DNA from: an uncultured Treponema sp.
GTDB lineage: Bacteria > Spirochaetota > Spirochaetia > Treponematales > Treponemataceae
Reading direction: 5' to 3'
Assembly: GCA_947165895.1 (NCBI GenBank)
Contig: CAMVCB010000005.1
Span: forward strand, 310,001 to 374,000
Length of the DNA: 64,000 nt
In this document: piece by piece, positions 8,733-17,555 of the stretch
How positions within the stretch are numbered: position 1 is the first letter of the stretch
Layout of the letters: each line of letters begins with the position of its first letter
Position numbers and translations under genes: made by a program
Notes under the pieces: generated by a model
The model's input: the letters and a program-made list of their open reading frames with translations, nothing else
What the model was told of the DNA's origin: nothing
Databases searched by the model: none

Positions 8733-8745
8733 ATTGGAGGCTTAT

Positions 8746-11064
8746 ATGAAAAAATTATTTTATTTATTATTTGCTGCATTTTCATTTGCGGTGGTATTTC
8801 CATCCTGCAGTAACGGTTCTTCTGGTGACGGGGAATATAAATCACCTATGAATTACACCTTCCTAACCACAAACCGCTGTTACATCGGTGGTTCCCTTAT
8901 CTGGAATCCATCCGGAAAAGCCGGCCAGTTAAGTAACGGAACAAAAATTGGTGTGCGAATCGGTCACCTGAAAAAGATTACCGAATCAATTTCTGCAGCT
9001 GATGGCAGTCAGAATGAATATAAAGTTTCCGGCTCGCTTAATGGTGAGTGGGCAACTCTTCCCGGAGGCTCAACCGTAACAAAGGTGCGCTATGAGGATG
9101 AAGCTTCTAAGGCAGAATACGGCTATATTACCGTAAATGATGTCAATGCAGATTCAATCAGTCTTACCTGGACAAAGGTCGATTCAAACAATAAAACAGC
9201 TTCTCAAAGCTTTACGATTAAGAAGGGCGAGTTCTGCGATTTGAATGGCAATAATAATCCGGATTTAAAATATGATACTCCTGCAATAAAGCGTACCGGT
9301 TATGAAAATGCCCGCTGGCTTACCTTCCTCAATGATAATACAACTGCCGAAAATACCATGTATTACACTTTCTCTGCAAAAGAGGTTCAGGCCGGCTACC
9401 GGGCTCTTTTTGAAGATCAGTCTTCCTCTGCCGATGACGGTCTTTACGGCGTAAACTCAAATAATGACTTTATTTATATCAGCAACTCAAACAATACGAA
9501 TTTTGATTATGCCTATGGTGACTATGTTGTCTGCATGCCTGATGCCTATACAGAACCAAAGTTTGAAGAAGTAGGGGTAATCCCAGATGATTTTGATGTC
9601 GAGAACGCTCCTAATAATGAAGTGGAGCTCAGCTTTGGCGGAAAAGCCTATGTAGCCGGGAAAGATAATAACTTACTTAATAAAGACCAGTTTTCAACTT
9701 TTGATATTGAATATGCATATGACGGCTGGCAGTTCCCTGATCCGGTAAACGGTCCTCTTGCCCTTTACAGTGATCTTGCAGAAAATGATGCTGTAAAGAA
9801 CTGCCTTGGAGATTTGCCGTCAGATGCCGCTGCTGCTATTACACAGATAAATTCTAAACTTACTGATACCGCTTTCTTTAAAGCCCTCGTTGAGGCAAAA
9901 TCTGCCTGCCTGACTGCTGATGAAAAATCTTCCTGCCTGACTGCATGGGATACTTCTGCCACAAGCGATGACACAAAGAGAAAATACTGCCGTATCTTTA
10001 TTGATGAATTTTATGATGAATCACCTGATGCTGTTATTGAAGCTCCTGAGCTTGGAACGATTTATCCTTCTATGGTTTTGAATGTCGGAAGTATAGATGC
10101 TGTTGATGAAAGCCTGAATACGCTCCAGCATACTTATATGGAAGATCCTGCAGGCGGGGATCGAAAAATCAATTCAAAATATAATGAATTTGTTGCAAAC
10201 CGTAAGAAAATCAGGGATGAATGGGCAAAATTCCGTCATGTTGATTTGACTTCTGTTGTCATGCTTTCCAGTGCAAGCGGCAACAGGAACCTGAATCCTA
10301 AAAAAGCAGGTTTTAATCTTGGCCTTGGTGTTAAGCTGACAGCTTCAAATCCAAGCGGCAGAATCAGAGTCGAAGCCGGTAGTGCTATTTTCCTGGATAT
10401 GGATCTTAGTCTTGACTCTCTTAATGCGGCAGTGGATACAATGACTGCCAATGCCGCCGGAAAGTCGATGGAAAAGCTGCTCAAAAAATTCTTCAAAAGT
10501 CCAAAGTGTGAAGTAAAGATGGCAGATGTTCAGATTGCAGGTCCTCTTCCTTTTGTTGTAGGTGCCGCAATCAAATTTGGCTTTAATATTAACCTTGGAA
10601 ACTGGAATCCCCATATCTGTTTCTGCGGACTTTACGGAGCTGAATCAAATGTTGAAGTTGAATATGGCGTAAACTGGTTCTGTAAGCCTTATATTCGCGG
10701 AAGGGCAGGCGGTAGAGCCTTGTATCCTACTGAAATCTTTGTCGGAGTTGAGAATCCAGATGCAAAGGAAACTGTCATTTCATTTGAGCCATGGTTCCAG
10801 ATTATTCCTTCCTTTGGACTTGGTTATACGGTTGCAAGTGTCCGCGGATCCTTCCCGATTAAGCTTGGTTCGGAATTTGCCTTTGATATAAAAAAGTCAG
10901 GATCAAGCTTTAAGTCTTTCTGCATAACCTTTGGTGTTGACTTTAATGCCTACGCGGAAGCAGACATAAAGATTGCAAAGCTGCGTTATGACATAGCAAG
11001 TCCAAATCTTACAAAGGGTAAGCTAAGGTTATATCCGACACCTGTTGTGTTTATAAAACAATAA
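8746..11064 (+). CDS. Large lipoprotein of unknown function
   Basis: A 772-residue exported lipoprotein. The start ATG has GGAGG 5 bases upstream. A TTG four codons earlier would overlap that site and is rejected. The lipobox is FPSCSNGSS. The N-terminal two thirds contain no domain I recognise. The last 250 residues alternate hydrophobic and polar residues with many Gly and aromatic positions (for example FGFNINLGNW, SFGLGYTVASVRGSFPIKLG), suggesting a beta-sheet or barrel-like fold. Cysteines are frequent in the region near 570-640. It is likely surface or periplasmic and is co-transcribed with the following SGNH lipoprotein, 23 bases away. Confidence 0.75.
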   Translation: MKKLFYLLFAAFSFAVVFPSCSNGSSGDGEYKSPMNYTFLTTNRCYIGGSLIWNPSGKAGQLSNGTKIGVRIGHLKKITESISAADGSQNEYKVSGSLNGEWATLPGGSTVTKVRYEDEASKAEYGYITVNDVNADSISLTWTKVDSNNKTASQSFTIKKGEFCDLNGNNNPDLKYDTPAIKRTGYENARWLTFLNDNTTAENTMYYTFSAKEVQAGYRALFEDQSSSADDGLYGVNSNNDFIYISNSNNTNFDYAYGDYVVCMPDAYTEPKFEEVGVIPDDFDVENAPNNEVELSFGGKAYVAGKDNNLLNKDQFSTFDIEYAYDGWQFPDPVNGPLALYSDLAENDAVKNCLGDLPSDAAAAITQINSKLTDTAFFKALVEAKSACLTADEKSSCLTAWDTSATSDDTKRKYCRIFIDEFYDESPDAVIEAPELGTIYPSMVLNVGSIDAVDESLNTLQHTYMEDPAGGDRKINSKYNEFVANRKKIRDEWAKFRHVDLTSVVMLSSASGNRNLNPKKAGFNLGLGVKLTASNPSGRIRVEAGSAIFLDMDLSLDSLNAAVDTMTANAAGKSMEKLLKKFFKSPKCEVKMADVQIAGPLPFVVGAAIKFGFNINLGNWNPHICFCGLYGAESNVEVEYGVNWFCKPYIRGRAGGRALYPTEIFVGVENPDAKETVISFEPWFQIIPSFGLGYTVASVRGSFPIKLGSEFAFDIKKSGSSFKSFCITFGVDFNAYAEADIKIAKLRYDIASPNLTKGKLRLYPTPVVFIKQ

Positions 11065-11087
11065 AATTATAACAAAGGAGTTTTTAT

Positions 11088-12920
11088 ATGCAGAAAATAA
11101 AATTACTTCTTATTCTTGCAGCCCTGGGAATACTTTTCAGCTGCAGTAACGGTTCCAGTGATTCGTCAAATCACAAGGAGCAGCCTGTAACCCCTGCTGG
11201 AACAACCTTTGCCCAGGAACTTGAAATTTATGTTCCTGACGTTGATGTTGGTGATGAAGACTACGTTTATGTCTATTTTGCCCCTGAAGGCGCAAAGGTA
11301 AGTATTACTTGTGACACTGACCTTGCTGATTTCAGCGGGGAAGTCATAAAGATGAAGGAAGAGGATACCAGCGCTGAATGGTATTATGTACCATTTAAGG
11401 CAAAAAAAGCCGGTACCTTTACTTTCAAAGCTGTATCAGGAAATAAAATTGACAGTCAGGATGTAGTAATTAAGCCTGTACTAAAGAGCATTATAGTTTC
11501 TTCTCCTAAAACTTCCATTGAAGTAAATGAAAGTCTTCAGTTAAAGGTTGCTACAGAACCAGCCGGATTGACAACTTCAATTTCCTTGGTATCTTCTGAC
11601 ACAAATATTGCTAAGGTTGACGCAAATGGTAAGGTAACTGCAATCAAGCCTGGTAAGGTAAGAATTATAGCTATGGCCGGCAATGACTCTTCCGGGGTAA
11701 AAGAATCGGGCATTGTCGCAGGTTATTATGATTTAATCGTAAAGGGCTTTTATCTTAGTGATACAGATTTCTTCCTCTTTGAAAAAGATTCTGATGAAAT
11801 TGTTACTGCTTATACAGAAGGCTTTGATAATCCGACTATTACCTGGCAGTCCAGTAATACAAATATATTTACCGTTTCTGGAGACGGAAATAAAGCAACA
11901 TTAAATTATGTTTCGGGTGCTTCCGGTTCTGCCACACTCACGGCAAATCTTACTTCCACTTCTGGTAATGCCACTGCAACAGCTACTGTATATGTTGCCA
12001 AATCTGAACTTCTTGCACTGGGAGACAGTATTGCTGCCGGTTATGCGCCTGTAAAGATTGCGAAGGCTATTACTAATGATGATACAAGTTTGCAGGAACT
12101 GGACTTTATTGAAGCCTATAACAAGTATGTAGGTCGTCGAAAAAATGCTTCCAATTATCCTGATTATGTAAATGAATTTGCTCATTCAGCCCTTATCGGA
12201 AAGGATATAGGAAGCAGCAAAAATATCCGGGTAAGAAGCTATGCAAAAACCGGTGATCAGACAAAACATTTGCTTCAAAAACTCAAGCCTGACTTTGAAG
12301 ATCCAGTTCTTGGTACCCGCAAAGGTGAAATTTTTGAAGCCGTAAAAGATGCTGATTATATTACTCTTTGTATTGGTGCAAATGATATTCTCCAGCACGC
12401 AACCGGTATGACTATTGCAAGAAATGATGCAGAAAGTTTTGGAAAACTTCTTGCAGTGGAACTTGAAAAATTCAAGGTTAATTTTAATGTAATCGTAAAT
12501 ACTCTGACTTCAAATGGACAGACTCTTCTGGTAATGAGCGTATATAACCCTTATGAATACTTTAAAGAGGGTGTTATTCCTTCTTCAAGCATAAATGAAT
12601 CGGCAATCTTAGGCTTTATTACTACTAAGAAATTCCTTGAGCTTATTCCTGTGGCAAAAGATTATCTGACTCAGTTGAATGCCTACATTAAAACAGTTGC
12701 TGATGCAAATCCTAATGTAGTCTTTGTTGATGTGGCAGAAACTTTTAATGCTATTTCCCAGGATGAACATTATAACTATGTTTATGTTAAACCTGATATG
12801 TTTAAGCTTTCAGATCTGGTAATGGACTGGGGAAGAACGGTACCTGTCTGGTTTGACCCTCATCCAAGAAAGAAAGGACAGGAAAAAATTGCAGAACTCT
12901 TTAAGACTGCTATGAAATAA
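11088..12920 (+). CDS. Lipoprotein with Ig-like (BIG2) domain and SGNH/GDSL hydrolase domain
   Basis: A 610-residue lipoprotein (lipobox LFSCSNGSS). Residues 140-215 read as a bacterial Ig-like group 2 domain, with the characteristic VNESLQLKVATEPAG and KVTAIKPGKVRIIA. A second Ig-like stretch follows. Residues 305-610 are an SGNH hydrolase: block I LALGDSIAAG (Ser near 313), block III IGANDIL (near 430) and block V DPHPRKKG (Asp/His near 590). The protein is expected to be an esterase or lipase, perhaps a carbohydrate deacetylase, tethered outside the inner membrane. The ribosome site AAAGGAG supports the start. It is read in tandem with the preceding lipoprotein and faces a second lipase gene across a shared terminator. 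Confidence 0.87.
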   Translation: MQKIKLLLILAALGILFSCSNGSSDSSNHKEQPVTPAGTTFAQELEIYVPDVDVGDEDYVYVYFAPEGAKVSITCDTDLADFSGEVIKMKEEDTSAEWYYVPFKAKKAGTFTFKAVSGNKIDSQDVVIKPVLKSIIVSSPKTSIEVNESLQLKVATEPAGLTTSISLVSSDTNIAKVDANGKVTAIKPGKVRIIAMAGNDSSGVKESGIVAGYYDLIVKGFYLSDTDFFLFEKDSDEIVTAYTEGFDNPTITWQSSNTNIFTVSGDGNKATLNYVSGASGSATLTANLTSTSGNATATATVYVAKSELLALGDSIAAGYAPVKIAKAITNDDTSLQELDFIEAYNKYVGRRKNASNYPDYVNEFAHSALIGKDIGSSKNIRVRSYAKTGDQTKHLLQKLKPDFEDPVLGTRKGEIFEAVKDADYITLCIGANDILQHATGMTIARNDAESFGKLLAVELEKFKVNFNVIVNTLTSNGQTLLVMSVYNPYEYFKEGVIPSSSINESAILGFITTKKFLELIPVAKDYLTQLNAYIKTVADANPNVVFVDVAETFNAISQDEHYNYVYVKPDMFKLSDLVMDWGRTVPVWFDPHPRKKGQEKIAELFKTAMK

Positions 12921-12948
12921 TGTTGTTAATTGAAAATAATTAGAAAGC

Positions 12949-13003
12949 AAAAGGGCTGCCCCTAAGGTGAAGTGCACTTCACTTATTAGCCAGCCCCTTT
13001 TTT
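12949..13003. terminator. Bidirectional terminator between convergent lipase genes
   Basis: AAGGGCTG pairs with CAGCCCCTT, flanked by A and T runs on both strands. The loop contains a perfect 16-base palindrome, GTGAAGTGCACTTCAC (12967-12982), which makes a second inner stem. It serves the genes ending at 12920 and 13015. Confidence 0.8.
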
Positions 13004-13014
13004 ATATATGCTGC

Positions 13015-14577
13015 TTAAAAGGATTTTAAGAGGGTAACAAGTGTAACTTCCGGGTAGTGCTGTTTTATGATGCGCTGTAAATCTGTGTTACCGGAAAGCA
13101 TCATAGGCAGAGCATATGTCAGAACAATTTGAGAAAGCGAACCTGTCGTAGAGGTAGGATTTGCAGAATCATAAAGGATGCCTATATGTTTTTTTAGAAT
13201 GTCTTTATCGCGAATTTGAATACCGGATTCCTCCATCTTTCCTACTATATAATTAGTGAAACTATCTTGACTGCCCATGACCCCTATTATGCCAAACATA
13301 TTGTCTTTTAGTTTTGCCATAAATATAGAAAATTGACTGGAGTTTGACATATAAAGCTGAATAAAATAACTGATTGTTTCCTGACTTCTTTTAACAAATT
13401 CTTCACGAGATTTAAATGAAAGCTGATCAGTCTTGTCATTACCGGCTTCTAAGAGTTTCCTTATGAAAAATTCAATGCATTCTTGTTCTGTTTTATATTC
13501 ACTACCCGGGAACTCGGCCACAACCCTGTTATCTTTATATTCCTTTAATGTATGAACACAGAAATCCGGAAGGTCAATTTCGCTGTTGAATTCTTTAAGC
13601 CATTTGTCAACAACAGAAGTATAAGAGACCTGGTACTTTATGTAATCATCATATTTAGCCTGAGCGTCTTTTTTTGTTATATACTTACTCTTGTCACAGT
13701 CAAATAAAATTTTATCAGTTCCACAGCGGTACAAGCCGTATGCTTCCGGTGCAATATAGGTAACCATATCAGCCTTAGAAACATGATTGAAAACATTCGG
13801 GTATGCTATTGCGTGTTCTTTTATCAGGCTGCGGGGAGTTGCAAAGGTATAGGTAAAGACTTTTGTCTGATCTATGTCTAATTTTGCATATTCAGAATCA
13901 AGGCCTGTAAGAATATAGTAGGAAAGTACATTTGCAACTGCTGCGGAACGTGAGTAGCCTGTAATCCAGAGCTTTATTTTTTTATTTTTATATTCTTCAG
14001 AATAGTGGGCATTTATATATTTTTTAAGGCCGTCATAAACTATTTTTGCTGCGTTTGAAAAACCGTGATGGTCTCCGGATTCTCCCAGATTAAAATTGCT
14101 TACCCATTCAGCGGAATAACTTACACCCCGGATGGCAACTGCAATTATGTGATTATTATCATATGGATCCAGCTTATGGGCTAAACCATAGGAAATAGAA
14201 TCTGCTATATCCTGCCTGTCATAATCACCATCTGCTCCGTTGTAAGCTTCATAGGTATCAAAAGTTATATCATTAAAGAATTCACCTAACTGCTTTTTAT
14301 TACTTCCTTCTTCTGCAAGACAAAGACTTGCAACTGCGAGTGTTTCGTTATAAGCGCACGCGTCTGCAAAGGTGCTGGGATAAATATTTGCTTCTGTAGT
14401 AATATCACCGCCGTCAGGATCTGCTTTGGAAGGAAAATCAACCTTTGTACTTGCAGTCGGCTTTTCTTTGCCGGAAGAATCATCCCCGTTCATTGAGCAG
14501 GCAGTGAAAAAAAGAGGAAAAAGAATTAAAAGAAATACACAGATACCTGCTAAAGAATGCTTAATGAATCTCTTCAT
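13015..14577 (-). CDS. Class 3 lipase-like lipoprotein
   Basis: A 520-residue lipoprotein with lipobox FFTACSMNG. The mature region contains the lipase class 3 layout. WITGYSRSAAVANV near residues 204-217 carries the nucleophilic Ser, GYSRS taking the place of the usual GHSLG. FNHVSKADMVTYIAPE supplies the typical Asp region. A catalytic His is not obvious by eye. It would hydrolyse acylglycerols or other esters outside the cell. AGGAG upstream of the ATG and a TATAAT promoter in the preceding 60 bases support the start. It is one of two predicted lipolytic lipoproteins placed end to end. Confidence 0.8.
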   Translation of the reverse strand: MKRFIKHSLAGICVFLLILFPLFFTACSMNGDDSSGKEKPTASTKVDFPSKADPDGGDITTEANIYPSTFADACAYNETLAVASLCLAEEGSNKKQLGEFFNDITFDTYEAYNGADGDYDRQDIADSISYGLAHKLDPYDNNHIIAVAIRGVSYSAEWVSNFNLGESGDHHGFSNAAKIVYDGLKKYINAHYSEEYKNKKIKLWITGYSRSAAVANVLSYYILTGLDSEYAKLDIDQTKVFTYTFATPRSLIKEHAIAYPNVFNHVSKADMVTYIAPEAYGLYRCGTDKILFDCDKSKYITKKDAQAKYDDYIKYQVSYTSVVDKWLKEFNSEIDLPDFCVHTLKEYKDNRVVAEFPGSEYKTEQECIEFFIRKLLEAGNDKTDQLSFKSREEFVKRSQETISYFIQLYMSNSSQFSIFMAKLKDNMFGIIGVMGSQDSFTNYIVGKMEESGIQIRDKDILKKHIGILYDSANPTSTTGSLSQIVLTYALPMMLSGNTDLQRIIKQHYPEVTLVTLLKSF

Positions 14578-14706
14578 AAAAATCTCCTGAAATATAATAA
14601 TAAAAAGTTATAATTATTATACATCAGGAAGATAATTAAGCAAATTTTAATATGCCGGAATGTGATTACAATGAAAGCCTGCGGCCGCTTCTGTAAGTGA
14701 TAATTA

Positions 14707-15390
14707 TCAGTCTAAGGCCTGCAGTTCAATTGCAATTTCTTCCATTTCGCGGTCGGTCATTGCAATTGTTTCTGCAACGCGGAAGAGTTCCCGGCGCACG
14801 CTGTCCGGGACTTCTGCGCTGTTTTTATAGTGCAGCTGGTGTTCAAGGCTGGCCCAGAAATCCATGGCAATCGTTCTCAGCTGGATTTCTACGCGTACAT
14901 TGTGCTCTGTTTTTGAAAGATAAACTGGAATTTCCATTACAAGGTGCAGGCTTCTGTAGCCGGATTCTTTAGGCTTGTCGATATAGTCATTCTGTCTGAT
15001 AAGAGTTAAATCCGGCTGCTTGAGAAGCATGTCGCGGACAGAATAAATATCCGAGATATAAGGACAGATTACCCTTACTCCCGCAATATCGTTTAGGTTT
15101 CCCATCATTGAATCAAAATTTACCGGGAGACCCTTTTTTTCAAGCTTTTTTGCAATACTTTCCGGGCTTTTAATCCTGCTTTTTACTGTAGAGATTGGAT
15201 TTCGCGTACGGTTTACGCTGCTTTCTTTATTAAGAATATCAAGTTTTGTTTCGATTTGTTTTATTGCGCTTTCATAAATCATCATTATCTGCTGAAACTG
15301 AAAGGCCATTTTGTAAAAATCACCGGGAACAGTAAGTGAGCTTGTCATTGCTGCCGGTAATGTTTCTGAAATAATATCTGAACTGGTCAT
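14707..15390 (-). CDS. relQ: RelQ-type small alarmone synthetase (GTP pyrophosphokinase)
   Basis: Transfers pyrophosphate from ATP to GDP/GTP to make (p)ppGpp, without a hydrolase domain. Recognisable parts are DIAGVRVICPYISDIYSV (nucleotide-binding core), the G-loop-like YIDKPKESGYRSLHLV and VEIQLRTIAMDFWASLEHQLHYK, which is characteristic of RelA/SpoT synthetases. The 227-residue form matches YjbM/RelQ (about 210). A longer frame starting at 15459 contains what looks like the promoter (TATACAAT) and is rejected. AGG lies 10 bases before the chosen ATG. The gene stands alone after the potD region. Confidence 0.88.
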   Translation of the reverse strand: MTSSDIISETLPAAMTSSLTVPGDFYKMAFQFQQIMMIYESAIKQIETKLDILNKESSVNRTRNPISTVKSRIKSPESIAKKLEKKGLPVNFDSMMGNLNDIAGVRVICPYISDIYSVRDMLLKQPDLTLIRQNDYIDKPKESGYRSLHLVMEIPVYLSKTEHNVRVEIQLRTIAMDFWASLEHQLHYKNSAEVPDSVRRELFRVAETIAMTDREMEEIAIELQALD

Positions 15391-15476
15391 TTTTTTGCCT
15401 GAAAGATTTCTCTCCACTCCTATTGTATAAACATAATAAAAGTGGAAAGGTTTCGGCAAGAATAATCGCGTTTAAT

Positions 15477-15550
15477 ATGTTGCGGTCGTAATGCTAATTG
15501 CAAATGAAAGTTCATAGTACCGCAACATCAAGTTTGCATTCGCAAACTTG
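15477..15550 (-). repeat. Two-hairpin intergenic element, copy 1
   Basis: On the minus strand, 4 bases after the potD stop, hairpin A (CAAGTTTGC / GCAAACTTG, 4-base loop) abuts hairpin B. B has 10-bp arms, ATGTTGCGGT / ACCGCAACAT, around a 32-base loop. The same order of related hairpins follows the gene ending at 51262. No T run follows, so it does not look like a plain intrinsic terminator. Confidence 0.75.
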
Positions 15551-15554
15551 ACAA

Positions 15555-16601
15555 TTAATCGGCCGAGAAGCGGATTGATTCCCAGTATTCGTTGAAGGTT
15601 TCCAGGTCTTCGCCTACATCAAGCTTGAGTTCACAAGACTCCATTTCTTCTGCCTTGTACATAGGGCTTGTTGTTCTGAGTGTTTCTGCTGCCGGATTTA
15701 CAAAGCCCGGGAAGCGGAACTCGTCAAGGAATTTAACGTATTCTTCCGGACGGTGAATAAAGTTGATGAACTTCATTGCAAGGTCGTAGTGTCTTGCGTT
15801 CTTCAAAATTACCATAGAGTCAACGTACATAGGGCCGCCCTCTGGAGGAATAAAGAAGTCAATCATTTCTTTCTGGCGCTCTTCCGGAACTTCACCGTAA
15901 ACAACTTCAGCATAACCCTGGCAAACCCAGAAATCTTCGTTTGCAAAGGATTTTCCAAAGCCTTCTGCGTCAAATTTAACAAGATTTGGCTTCCATTTCT
16001 GGTTGATGTAGTCTGTAATATCGCCTAAAACCTTGCGGTCAACTGTGTTTACAGAATAACCTTTGAGGGCAAGGGCATCTCCCATAACTTCGCGCATATC
16101 ATCCATCATTGTCATGTGACCCTTAAGGTCTTCGCGCTCAAAAATTGTCCATGATTTATTGTAATTATGAACCTTCTGCTTGTTTACGCAGATTCCGGCC
16201 GCACCCATGTAGTAAGGAACAGAATATTCCATTTCAGGGTCGAATGTAAGCTTTTCAAGAACCTTTGGATTGATATTTGAAGCATTTGTAAAGGCTGCTT
16301 TATCAATCTTTTTAAGCATTCCCTGCTTAATCATAATTGAAGTGTAGTCCTGAGACGGGAAGGTTATGTCGTAACCGTCTGCACCAGCCTTAAGCTTGGC
16401 ATACATAACTTCGTTTGAATCAAATGTATCAACCTTAACCTTGCAGTTATACTCTTTTTCAAAATCCTGAAGAACAGAATCCGGAGTATAGTAGGTCCAG
16501 TTAAAGAGATAAAGTGTATTATCATCCTTTTTTCCGCAAGATGATAAAGAGAGAAGGGCTGCCAGAAGTGCAGCGCCGGTAAGAAGACTTGATTTTTTCA
16601 T
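15555..16601 (-). CDS. potD: Spermidine/putrescine-binding lipoprotein PotD
   Basis: Solute receptor of the polyamine ABC importer. Signal peptide and lipobox LSLSSCGKK give Cys22. The mature protein begins LYLFNWTYYTPD, the classic PotD opening. YDITFPSQDY and the acidic/aromatic polyamine contacts WVCQGYAEVVYGEVPE follow. Length of 348 residues is normal. It is the last gene of potABCD, about 75 bases after potC, and is followed by a two-hairpin element that may stabilise the 3' end. Confidence 0.94.
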   Translation of the reverse strand: MKKSSLLTGAALLAALLSLSSCGKKDDNTLYLFNWTYYTPDSVLQDFEKEYNCKVKVDTFDSNEVMYAKLKAGADGYDITFPSQDYTSIMIKQGMLKKIDKAAFTNASNINPKVLEKLTFDPEMEYSVPYYMGAAGICVNKQKVHNYNKSWTIFEREDLKGHMTMMDDMREVMGDALALKGYSVNTVDRKVLGDITDYINQKWKPNLVKFDAEGFGKSFANEDFWVCQGYAEVVYGEVPEERQKEMIDFFIPPEGGPMYVDSMVILKNARHYDLAMKFINFIHRPEEYVKFLDEFRFPGFVNPAAETLRTTSPMYKAEEMESCELKLDVGEDLETFNEYWESIRFSAD

Positions 16602-16676
16602 TCTAGTCCCTTGAAAATATAAAGAATCTTGCCGGCGGAGTTAACTGCTCCTGTGCCCCGGCAAGTTATTCACAAA

Positions 16677-17555
16677 TTAATGACTTGCGGCAATACCTTT
16701 AAGTCCTTTTCTAAGAATAAAGGCAATCAGACATGTAAACAATACCATAACAAAAGAAAGTGAATTGATTACAGGTGAAACGCCGAAGCGGATCATAGAA
16801 TAAACGTAAAGCGGAAGGGTAGTTGAACCAGGACCTGCAACAAAGAAGGTGATTACAAAGTCTTCAAGGGACATTGTAACTGCCATCAAAAATCCTGACA
16901 TGATTCCCGGCATGATTGCAGGAATTACAACCTTAGTCATTGTCTGGGCTTCTGTTGCGCCAAGGTCTCGGCTGGCTTCTACAATTGAAAAGTCAAACTC
17001 GTCCAGGCGGGCATTTACCATAAGGAAAACAAAAGGCAGACAGAAGGTTGTGTGGGCCGCAAAAACGGTAAAGAGTCCAAGCGGAACTTTTACACCGCTG
17101 AAGAAAATTACCATGGAAATACCGATGATGATTTCCGGCAGAACCATCGGGAGGTAGGCTAAAGTCTGAATGAACTTCTTTCCCGGGAATTTATACCAGT
17201 TGATTCCGATAGAGGCTGCGGCACCTAGAAGTGTAGAAACCGCTGCCGAAGAAAAGGCTACAACAAGGCTGTTCCAGAGGGCATGCCACAAATCTGCTGA
17301 ATCAAAAATGAGCTTTTTATACCATATTAAGGAAGGCTCTGTAAAAACTGCGCTTTTTCCCTTGTTAAAAGAATAAACTACAATTACTAAAAGGGGCAGA
17401 AAGAGGAAAACGATTGTAAGTCCCAGCATGATGCGGGAAAAAGAGAAAATCTGTCGTCCCTTGCGCCATGTTTTTTTTGCGTGGCGGGAGTTTTCTGAGC
17501 TTGGTCTTTTTCCGTTAAATGCGTTGTGTAAAAAAAGATAAAAAGGATGGTCCAT
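16677..17555 (-). CDS. potC: Polyamine ABC transporter permease PotC
   Basis: Inner-membrane permease with six predicted membrane segments and the binding-protein-dependent transport motif EASRDLGATEAQTMTKVVIPAIMPG, which docks on PotA. A 35-40 residue basic cytoplasmic extension precedes the first membrane segment, making it a little longer (292) than typical PotC (about 260). Its start codon overlaps the potB stop (TGATG), indicating translational coupling. Confidence 0.94.
   Translation of the reverse strand: MDHPFYLFLHNAFNGKRPSSENSRHAKKTWRKGRQIFSFSRIMLGLTIVFLFLPLLVIVVYSFNKGKSAVFTEPSLIWYKKLIFDSADLWHALWNSLVVAFSSAAVSTLLGAAASIGINWYKFPGKKFIQTLAYLPMVLPEIIIGISMVIFFSGVKVPLGLFTVFAAHTTFCLPFVFLMVNARLDEFDFSIVEASRDLGATEAQTMTKVVIPAIMPGIMSGFLMAVTMSLEDFVITFFVAGPGSTTLPLYVYSMIRFGVSPVINSLSFVMVLFTCLIAFILRKGLKGIAASH

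Noticed and set aside
15391-15459. Longer start for the RelQ-type synthetase
   Set aside because: The extra 23 residues cover a TATACAAT promoter-like sequence and do not fit the family N terminus.
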